Below, in pieces: positions 1 to 4,737 of a stretch of DNA of 6,363 bases (position 1 is its first letter; each line of letters starts with the position of its first letter). This DNA is from an uncultured Clostridia bacterium (GTDB lineage Bacteria; Bacillota; Clostridia; Lachnospirales; CAG-274), in assembly GCA_946630405.1 (NCBI GenBank), contig CAMOYW010000064.1, positions 1 to 6,363 of the forward strand. Direction: 5' to 3'. A model generated the notes under the pieces. That model was not told the DNA's origin. It saw only the letters and a program-made list of their open reading frames with translations, and did not search any database. The translations under genes and the position numbers were made by a program.

Positions 1-738
1 TCTTCTTGCATTTTCGCAATATATATTTTCCTTTTCCCTATCGCTTATTTTTTCAAAATCCACCGCCTGTACGTACATTTTGGGGTTGCATATAGGGTAA
101 TCGGTGCCGAAGAGGATCCTTTCGCTTCCCACTTCGTTTACAAGGGTCTTGAGCATACCGTATCGGAAAAGACCCGAACCGCTCAGGTCTATATAACAGT
201 TGTCAAATTTTTTGATCCTGTCTATATGGGCGTAAAAATCGTCTTTTTCCCGCGGATGGGCAAGTACGAAAGTAATATTTTTAAATTCTTTGAGTGCCTT
301 TTCTATACTTTCTTCACATTGAGTGTGAAGGCTTACGGTCATGTCAAGGCGTTCTATCTCGGAGTAAATGTCTGCCATATCTCCTTCAAAGTAGCTTTCC
401 CAGCCGTGATAATAGGGTACAAGCTCGCCCACAAGGTTTATCCCCTTTGAATGAGCTTCGCCGAGCATTTTTATGCTTTCATCTTTATAGTGAGGATGAA
501 CGTGTATACCCGGTATATACTTTCCCTTTGATTTATCCCTGAGAATTACGGCGTTTCGGTTCAACTCTTTTATTTTATCTATACTTTTTGTTTTTTCTAT
601 GACCGAACCGCAAAATACAGATATGCCCGCATTTTCCATATCTTTTGTAAATTCGTCAAAATCAGCCACCGTATTTTTATAAAAGCAGCTGTTTTCGGAA
701 TCCGACAAAAAAGGGTGAGTATGAAAGTCTATTATCAT
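1..738 (-). CDS. Amidohydrolase family (TIM-barrel, metal-dependent) protein, 3' end cut by window edge
   Basis: Translation from the ATG at 738 stays open for 246 codons to the window edge, so the C-terminus is missing; the last visible residues, ENARR, resemble the NARRLF motif near the end of amidohydrolase-2 proteins, so probably only 10-30 residues are lost. Residues that fit the metal-dependent amidohydrolase barrel are visible: FHTH (H6, H8) after the first strand, H138 in SLHTQ, H161 in LAHPRE, and D213 in FGTDYP; E105 in VGEL may be another ligand or support residue. No signal peptide is seen, so it is probably cytoplasmic. Family members hydrolyse or decarboxylate small substrates; the substrate cannot be read from sequence. 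The start is well supported by GGAGGTG at 744-750, five bases before the ATG. The ATG overlaps the recF stop (ATGA, 735-738), so it is very likely the next gene of the dnaN-recF operon. gyrB usually occupies this place. A TatD-like nuclease is an alternative but less likely reading. Confidence 0.9.
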   Translation of the reverse strand, partial: MIIDFHTHPFLSDSENSCFYKNTVADFDEFTKDMENAGISVFCGSVIEKTKSIDKIKELNRNAVILRDKSKGKYIPGIHVHPHYKDESIKMLGEAHSKGINLVGELVPYYHGWESYFEGDMADIYSEIERLDMTVSLHTQCEESIEKALKEFKNITFVLAHPREKDDFYAHIDRIKKFDNCYIDLSGSGLFRYGMLKTLVNEVGSERILFGTDYPICNPKMYVQAVDFEKISDREKENIYCENARR

Positions 739-1808
739 TTGCTCACCTCCCCTTTTTTCACTTTATATATATTTCCCGTGTTTGAAATGTCGCCTATGTC
801 TTCAAGTCCCGTACAGGTTATCATGGTTTGAAGCTTTTGTATGTTGTTCAATATGTAGCTTTGTCTGCTTCTGTCAAGCTCGCTCAGCACATCGTCAAGC
901 AAAAGCACGGGCATTTTTCCTAACTTTTCGCTCAAAAGCTCCACTTCCGAAAGCTTAAGGCATATTATTATGCTTCTTTGCTGCCCTTGTGACGCAAATT
1001 CACGGGCATTTACACCATTTATGTAAAACAATATATCATCCTTGTGTATGCCTACGGAAGTATTGCCGTAAAGTATATCTTTATCCCTTGCTTCTTTCAG
1101 CCTTTTTTTGATATTTTCGTCCACATTGGATTTATACACGATTTTGAGCATTTCTTTTTTGCCCGTCAAATCGTTCAATATGGGCTTTGCTCTTTCGTTT
1201 ATGCCGTCTATATATTCTCTTCTTGAATTCATCAGCCTTGCTGCATAGCCGCAAAGCTGTTCATCCCAAATATCGAGCATATCCGCATTTTTTTTATTTA
1301 CGGCAAGCTTTTTAAGAAGATTGTTTCTTTCTTTTAAGGCTCTGTAATACCTTTGAAGATCCGAATAGTATATCCTGCTTATCTGGCAAAGCTCAATATC
1401 CATATATCTTCTCCTGTAAGACGGACCTTCTTTTATAAGCATAAGATCCTCGGGAGAAAAATACACCACATTCACCGTACCGAAAAGCTCGCCAAGCCTC
1501 GCCGCAGGCACGGAGTTGATAAAAATACGCTTTTTTTCGCTTCCGTTCAGGTGTATGTCTATTTTGTTGTTAAAGCCCGAAGATTCGCTGAATACGGATA
1601 TATGCGCCTCGTTTTCGCCAAAATATATCATATCTTTGTCGACACGGGTCCTCTGGCTCCTTCCCGTAGCGCAAAGAAACATGGATTCAAGTATATTGGT
1701 CTTGCCCTGAGCATTGTCGCCGTAGAATATATTTACATTTTCGGCAAGTTCCAAATCAAGAGCCTTTATATTCCTGAAATTTTTAAGTTTCAGCCTCTTT
1801 ATTTGCAT
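735..1808 (-). CDS. recF: DNA replication/repair protein RecF
   Basis: RecF is an SMC-like ABC ATPase that, with RecO and RecR, helps load RecA on gapped DNA at stalled forks. In the 357-residue product starting at M at 1808, the N-terminus MQIKRLKLKNFRNI is the family opening. Walker A is GDNAQGKTN at about residues 30-38, the ABC signature SQGQQR is at 273-278, and Walker B VLLLDDVLSELD is at 301-312, followed by a D-loop-like region. GIHKDDI (about 254-260) corresponds to the usual G-x-H-R-D-D motif, with lysine for arginine. Length is normal for the family. An ATG six codons upstream (1826) is in frame and would overlap the yaaA stop as ATGA. I prefer 1808 because GAGGTG lies six bases before it, because 1826 has no ribosome site, and because homologues start at the equivalent residue. 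The stop overlaps the amidohydrolase start. RecF following yaaA is the standard Bacillota order. Confidence 0.97.
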   Translation of the reverse strand: MQIKRLKLKNFRNIKALDLELAENVNIFYGDNAQGKTNILESMFLCATGRSQRTRVDKDMIYFGENEAHISVFSESSGFNNKIDIHLNGSEKKRIFINSVPAARLGELFGTVNVVYFSPEDLMLIKEGPSYRRRYMDIELCQISRIYYSDLQRYYRALKERNNLLKKLAVNKKNADMLDIWDEQLCGYAARLMNSRREYIDGINERAKPILNDLTGKKEMLKIVYKSNVDENIKKRLKEARDKDILYGNTSVGIHKDDILFYINGVNAREFASQGQQRSIIICLKLSEVELLSEKLGKMPVLLLDDVLSELDRSRQSYILNNIQKLQTMITCTGLEDIGDISNTGNIYKVKKGEVSK

Positions 1809-1814
1809 TACGGG

Positions 1815-1820
1815 CACCTC
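1815..1820 (-). promoter_or_regulatory. Ribosome binding site deciding the recF start
   Basis: Minus-strand GAGGTG (part of AGAGGTG) lies six bases upstream of the ATG at 1808 and falls just after the yaaA stop at 1823. The alternative in-frame ATG at 1826 has no comparable purine-rich sequence before it, so this site favours the shorter RecF. Confidence 0.7.
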
Positions 1821-1822
1821 TG

Positions 1823-2050
1823 TCATATTTGATTACTTATTGACCCGTGAACTATCACACTCTCACCGTTAAATTCAAAAATATCCTCGTTTCTCAGCTT
1901 TCTGCCTCTTTCGGTGCATACTTCACCGTTTACAAGCACAAGACCTTCCGTAATGTAAATTTTGGCTTCCGAGCCTGAACCTACAAGCTTTGCAAGCTTC
2001 ATTGCCTGCTGTAATTTTATGTATTCGTCTTTTATGGTTATTTCTTTCAT
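1823..2050 (-). CDS. yaaA: S4-domain RNA-binding protein YaaA
   Basis: This 75-residue protein consists almost wholly of one S4 RNA-binding fold. The helix-turn pattern begins near residue 10 (IKLQQAMKLAKLVGSGSEAK) and runs into the strand region with GLVLVNGEVCTERGRKL (about 36-52), where V-x-V-N-G-E and the downstream R-G-R-K are typical of S4 domains. Size and position between dnaN and recF match the YaaA family, which is found almost only in this setting in Bacillota. Members bind RNA or ribosome precursors; a precise role is not shown by the sequence. The ATG overlaps the dnaN stop (ATGA at 2047-2050) and no strong ribosome site precedes it, so translation is probably coupled to dnaN. 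Another open frame at 1923-2111 on the same strand is a shadow. Confidence 0.94.
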   Translation of the reverse strand: MKEITIKDEYIKLQQAMKLAKLVGSGSEAKIYITEGLVLVNGEVCTERGRKLRNEDIFEFNGESVIVHGSISNQI

Positions 2051-3156
2051 GTTTTCGGATTAATGGGTAATACCATGTATTTAAAATGATCTCCCTCCAA
2101 AGGGGTGACAAAACAGGGACTTTTATTGGTGTTAAAGTACATTTTAAGGTACTCGTCTTTCACATTTTTAAATATGTCCTCAAAATACTTCAAGTTGAAT
2201 GTAATGTTAAGATCTTCGCTGAATTTCTCGCTCTTTATCTGCACATCTTCATCCACATTTCCCATATCCGATATTACGGACATATTTATATTGCTGTCTT
2301 TTATCTTGAGATTTACGGCAAAAGCCTTTATATTTTTGGACATGATCATAACACGCTCTATGGCGTTGTACATATCATCTTTGGAAACGACCACCTCTAT
2401 GGGGCTGTCCGTTTTGAAAAGGTTTTCATAGCTTATGTAATTGCCGTCTATAAGGTTTGTGACCACCTTACAGTTTTCAAATTCAAAAGATACCGTTCTT
2501 GAAGAGTGGTCTATCTTTACATCCGCATCATCCGGCAAAAATCTTGACAAGCCGTTCAATGCTTCGGCGGGTACCACCATTTCGGAATAACCCTTGTAAT
2601 CGCCGAAAAACTTTCTCCAGCTTACTCTGAATCCGTCTATCGCCACAACGTTAAGACAGCCTTCATCTATCTTTAAAAGCTCGCCCTTTAATACGGGTCT
2701 GTTATCCTGAGTGGAGACCGAAAAAATGGTCTCATTTATCATGGTTTTGAGCATTTTTGAATTTATGACCACCGTGTTATCATTATTCATTACTGTAAGC
2801 GGCTTGGGGAAAAGTTCCTGACTAAAGCCGTTTATTTTAAAGGCAGACTTGCCGAATGTTATGTGGCATACGTTTTTGGCATCCGCTTTTATGGTGATCT
2901 CTTCGTTGGATGCGGCATTTATTATGCTGTTGAAAAGGTTGGCATTTACAACCACAGCACCTTTTGTATAAATTTCCGCTTCTATCCCTCTTAATTCGAT
3001 ACTCATTTCCGAATTGTTTGAAAAGAAGGAAAGACCGTCTCTGTCCGCCACTATAAGATAACAGTAGAGAATGTCGTTAGTGGTACGTACTGCCACCGAT
3101 TTACTTACTATATTGATGGCATTGAGTAATGTTTGTTTATCGCATACTATATGCAT
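2047..3156 (-). CDS. dnaN: DNA polymerase III subunit beta (sliding clamp)
   Basis: The 369-residue product has the usual length of the beta clamp, a dimeric ring of three similar ~120-residue domains per subunit that tethers the replicative polymerase and recruits other proteins through a cleft in domains II and III. Visible family landmarks are NRPVLKG at 152-158, VAIDGFRVS at 171-179 (usually VATDGHRLA), NLIDGNYISYENLF at 234-247 (usually LIEGNYPDY), and a C-terminal hydrophobic end FKYMVLPI at 358-365. The tail continues as NPKT past the usual L-P-V/M-R end, a small extension. The ATG at 3156 is preceded by AAGGAG at 3162-3167 with five bases between, a strong start. The gene is separated from dnaA by the presumed origin and leads an operon with yaaA, recF and the amidohydrolase. 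No clear promoter could be singled out in the AT-rich leader. Confidence 0.98.
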   Translation of the reverse strand: MHIVCDKQTLLNAINIVSKSVAVRTTNDILYCYLIVADRDGLSFFSNNSEMSIELRGIEAEIYTKGAVVVNANLFNSIINAASNEEITIKADAKNVCHITFGKSAFKINGFSQELFPKPLTVMNNDNTVVINSKMLKTMINETIFSVSTQDNRPVLKGELLKIDEGCLNVVAIDGFRVSWRKFFGDYKGYSEMVVPAEALNGLSRFLPDDADVKIDHSSRTVSFEFENCKVVTNLIDGNYISYENLFKTDSPIEVVVSKDDMYNAIERVMIMSKNIKAFAVNLKIKDSNINMSVISDMGNVDEDVQIKSEKFSEDLNITFNLKYFEDIFKNVKDEYLKMYFNTNKSPCFVTPLEGDHFKYMVLPINPKT

Positions 3157-3161
3157 GAGCG

Positions 3162-3167
3162 CTCCTT
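3162..3167 (-). promoter_or_regulatory. Ribosome binding site of dnaN
   Basis: Minus-strand AAGGAG lies five bases before the dnaN ATG. It abuts the A/T-only stretch of the presumed origin, leaving almost no untranslated leader outside the origin sequence. Confidence 0.8.
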
Positions 3168-3191
3168 ATATAATATATATATATTATTTTA
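3166..3191. other. AT-only segment, probable DNA unwinding element
   Basis: Twenty-six consecutive A/T bases, largely alternating TA steps, which melt easily. It sits immediately beyond the triplet array and ends at the dnaN ribosome site. In origins of this type, strand opening starts beside the DnaA boxes and spreads into such a tract. It may also contain the dnaN promoter, but no convincing -10/-35 pair could be chosen. Confidence 0.6.
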
Positions 3192-3207
3192 GTATTAGTA
3201 TTATTAG
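3190..3207 (+). other. DnaA-trio-like array of six triplets
   Basis: The plus strand reads TAG-TAT-TAG-TAT-TAT-TAG in perfect phase. Read 3' to 5' from the box side this is GAT, TAT, TAT, GAT, TAT, GAT. The known DnaA-trio is a repeated 3'-(G/A)AT-5' on the strand gripped by the DnaA filament; here every triplet has the central A and the terminal T, and the box-proximal one is GAT. It is on the same strand relative to dnaA-dnaN as in B. subtilis. Three triplets begin with T rather than G or A, a departure from the consensus. Confidence 0.6.
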
Positions 3208-3244
3208 AGGGTGTTTAAATGTTTAAAAGTGTGTTAAACGCCCT
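3208..3244. repeat. Imperfect inverted repeat around the tandem boxes
   Basis: AGGGTGTTTAA (3208-3218) is matched by TTAAACGCCCT (3234-3244) with a single T-G mismatch, leaving a 15-base centre that holds the second TGTTTAAAA copy. Neither strand has a proper T-run after it, so a terminator is unlikely; a protein-binding site or origin structure fits better. Confidence 0.5.
3212..3228 (+). other. Tandem pair of candidate non-classical DnaA boxes
   Basis: TGTTTAAAT (3212-3220) and TGTTTAAAA (3220-3228) share one base and are in direct orientation. Against the classical box complement TGTGGATAA, TGTTTAAAA matches 6 of 9 positions, keeping TGT at one end and AA at the other. The pair lies four bases (AGGG) from the triplet array, the place held by the proximal boxes in B. 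subtilis. Assignment as DnaA sites is inference from position, repetition and the altered DnaA domain IV. Confidence 0.5.
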
Positions 3245-3262
3245 TTATCTGTAAAATATGGC

Positions 3263-3271
3263 TGTTAAAAC
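3263..3271 (+). other. Weaker box-like site within CTGTTAAAACAG
   Basis: TGTTAAAAC differs from TGTTTAAAA at two positions. It is embedded in CTGTTAAAACAG (3262-3273), whose ends CTGTT/AACAG pair. A related GGTTTAAAG follows at 3274-3282. Either could be a low-affinity site; the evidence is sequence similarity only. Confidence 0.25.
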
Positions 3272-3329
3272 AGGGTTTAAAGAATGTAGGATAATATTAG
3301 AGTTTTGAATATTATGAACATCCTGCCTT

Positions 3330-3338
3330 TGTTAAAAA
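3330..3338 (+). other. Weaker box-like site TGTTAAAAA
   Basis: One mismatch from TGTTTAAAA. It runs into a seven-base A tract (3334-3340), so part of the match may be due to composition. Confidence 0.25.
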
Positions 3339-3353
3339 AATATCCTTGAAAAT

Positions 3354-3386
3354 TTGAACGGGAATTTTTTAAACATTGAACGGGAA
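3354..3386. repeat. Direct repeat TTGAACGGGAA, two copies 22 bases apart
   Basis: Identical 11-mers at 3354-3364 and 3376-3386, with a spacing of 22 bases, about two helical turns, so both lie on the same face of the DNA. They are the most GC-rich words in the gap and so stand out from the AT background. The second copy lies between the inverted TGTTTAAAA sites. They may be binding sites for DnaA or for a regulator of initiation or of dnaA readthrough; which is not known. Confidence 0.6.
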
Positions 3387-3397
3387 AATGTTTAAAA
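3367..3397. repeat. Perfect inverted repeat carrying two opposed TGTTTAAAA sites
   Basis: TTTTAAACATT (3367-3377) and AATGTTTAAAA (3387-3397) are exact reverse complements, with the nine-base centre GAACGGGAA. This gives one TGTTTAAAA on each strand, starting 12 bases after the dnaA stop. As RNA it could form an AT-rich hairpin, but the transcript continues with AAATTCCC rather than a U-run, so an intrinsic terminator for dnaA is not supported. Confidence 0.65.
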
Positions 3398-3408
3398 CTC
3401 AAAACTAC

Positions 3409-4734
3409 TTACTTTAAAAGTTTTTCGATATCCGTCACATATTCCCTTATTTCGGGATTTGTTTCTATAAGCTCCGATATCACGTTACAGCTGTAAATTA
3501 CGGTGGAATGTTCCTTTCCGCCGAATTTCGTGCCTATTTCCCTTATGGTCACATCAAGGTACTTTTTGCAAAGGTACATGGCTATCTGTCTGTATGTGCC
3601 CAAAGGTTTGCCCCTTCTTTTGGAACAGAGGTCTTCTACCGTAATGTGGAAATATTCAGCCGCTTTTTCCTGTATAAGCTCAATGGTTATGGGCTTTTTG
3701 TCATGGTTCAGGGAATCTTTTATGGCTTCCGTGGCAAGCTCCAAAGTTATCTCTTTATTGATAAACTTTGAATACATACGCACCTTTTTAAGCAAGCCTT
3801 CCATTTCACGCACGTTGTTGAGCGACTGTTCCGCTATAAGGTTCAAAACTTCAAACGGTACGTTTATACCGAAATCGAATGCCTTTTTTTCAAGTATGGC
3901 TATTCTTGTTTCAAGGTCGGGAAATTTGATATCTGCCACTATACCGCCGTTCATACGGCTTACGAGCCTGTCCGTGAGGGTCTCTATTTCCGAAGGCTTT
4001 CTGTCGGAACAAAGTACTATCTGCTTTTTGGAATTCATCAGATCGTTAAATATATTGAAAAATTCCGTTTGTGTGGAGTCCTTGTTTGCAAGGTATTGTA
4101 TATCGTCAAGCAAAAGAAGATCCACATTTTTGTACTTTTCTTTAAAGTCGTAGGTTTTTTTTGTATTGAGGGAGTTTATAAACTCCGTTGTGAAATTGTT
4201 GCAGGATATGTACTTTATGTTGAGTGTAGGGTCCTTTTCATAAATATAGTTGCCTATGGCGTGCATGAGGTGGGTCTTTCCGAGTCCCACTCCGCCGTAG
4301 AGGAAAAGAGGGTTGTAATCCGCATCTCCCGGGTTTTCCGCTGCCGCCACAGCTGCCGCATGTGCAAAGTCGTTGCTTGGACCTACTATAAAGTTATCAA
4401 AGCGGTATTCCTTTATAAGTCCCGATCTGTCCTTTTTGGTATCTTCTTCGGCAGTTATGCCGTTTTGCCTGTTTTTGATCTCCGAATTAAGGTATATGAT
4501 GAGCTTTTTGGGTGAACCGCAGATTTGTTCAAGTATTCTTTCTATTTCGTTTGTATGTTTGAGAAGATAGCCTTTTGTAAACGTGTTTTCCACGGCTATG
4601 GTGTAAGTACTGTTGTCGTGAGAAATGGGGAAAACTATCCCCGTTTTAAAGAAGGTTTTTATGGTAACGTCTGTCATACCTTCTTTTACGAGAGTTTCAA
4701 CTACTTCTTCCCAAATTTCGTTGGTATTTTTCAT
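3409..4734 (-). CDS. dnaA: Chromosomal replication initiator protein DnaA
   Basis: A 441-residue DnaA, normal in length with a short linker. Domain I (about 1-85) opens with IWEEVVETL; domain II is brief (about 86-108). The AAA+ domain III (about 110-345) shows Walker A GGVGLGKTH (147-155), Walker B LLLLDDIQYLA (206-216), sensor I CSDRKPSEI (242-250), the arginine-finger region DRLVSRMNGG (255-264, usually DRLRSRFEWG) and sensor II NNVREMEG (306-313). Domain IV (about 347-441) binds DNA; it carries KPLGTYRQ (376-383) where most family members have a V-A-x-P-R-Q motif, TIREIG (396-401) for SLP(K/E)IG, and GGKEHSTV (405-412) for the very conserved GGRDHTTV. The fold looks intact, so the protein is expected to be active, possibly with altered base preference. 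The start lies three bases after the cls stop and has no Shine-Dalgarno sequence, suggesting translational coupling. No promoter of its own is apparent, so it is probably transcribed with cls. Confidence 0.99.
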   Translation of the reverse strand: MKNTNEIWEEVVETLVKEGMTDVTIKTFFKTGIVFPISHDNSTYTIAVENTFTKGYLLKHTNEIERILEQICGSPKKLIIYLNSEIKNRQNGITAEEDTKKDRSGLIKEYRFDNFIVGPSNDFAHAAAVAAAENPGDADYNPLFLYGGVGLGKTHLMHAIGNYIYEKDPTLNIKYISCNNFTTEFINSLNTKKTYDFKEKYKNVDLLLLDDIQYLANKDSTQTEFFNIFNDLMNSKKQIVLCSDRKPSEIETLTDRLVSRMNGGIVADIKFPDLETRIAILEKKAFDFGINVPFEVLNLIAEQSLNNVREMEGLLKKVRMYSKFINKEITLELATEAIKDSLNHDKKPITIELIQEKAAEYFHITVEDLCSKRRGKPLGTYRQIAMYLCKKYLDVTIREIGTKFGGKEHSTVIYSCNVISELIETNPEIREYVTDIEKLLK

Positions 4735-4737
4735 AGC

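Larger units (their letters stand above)
3157..3408. other. oriC: Presumed chromosomal replication origin (oriC) between dnaA and dnaN
   Basis: This is the only sizeable non-coding stretch in the window, and it lies where Bacillota carry the downstream half of oriC. It is strongly AT-rich and contains no credible gene. From the dnaA side it holds: an inverted pair of TGTTTAAAA sites flanking GAACGGGAA (3367-3397); a second copy of TTGAACGGGAA 22 bases away; an A-rich tract; weaker TGTTAAAA sites; a tandem pair of TGTTTAAA sites (3212-3228); a GGG spacer; six T-A-G/T-A-T triplets; and a 26-base A/T-only segment beside dnaN. That order matches the box / GC cluster / DnaA-trio / AT-rich unwinding order known for B. 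subtilis. What is missing is the classical box TTATCCACA, which I do not find exactly on either strand. Origin function is an inference from position and layout. Confidence 0.75.

Noticed and set aside
226..542. Two overlapping plus-strand open frames at the left end
   Set aside because: The minus strand here encodes an amidohydrolase with all metal-site motifs intact, so the plus frames are shadows.
1353..1832. Long plus-strand open frames opposite recF, dnaN, dnaA and cls
   Set aside because: They lie wholly antisense to strongly conserved genes, have no ribosome sites of note, and show low-complexity hydrophobic sequence typical of shadow frames.
2249..2257. TCATCCACA, one mismatch from the classical DnaA box, inside dnaN
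   Set aside because: It is isolated, lies within codons for an acidic D-V-D-type stretch, and similar partial matches occur in other genes (about 1126, 4125 and 5663) for the same coding reason. There is no cluster.
3245..3253. TTTATCTGT as a degenerate classical box in the intergenic gap
   Set aside because: Only the TTATC part matches; the CACA end that carries most contacts is absent.
3288..3324. AGGAT-AATATT mirrored by AATATT and ATCCT, as a dnaA terminator
   Set aside because: The arms are broken by a six-base insert, the stem is mostly A/T, and no U-run follows on the minus strand.
3157..3408. CRISPR array, tRNA or small RNA in the intergenic gap
   Set aside because: No regular repeat-spacer pattern, no cloverleaf or CCA-like end, and no promoter-terminator pair could be seen.
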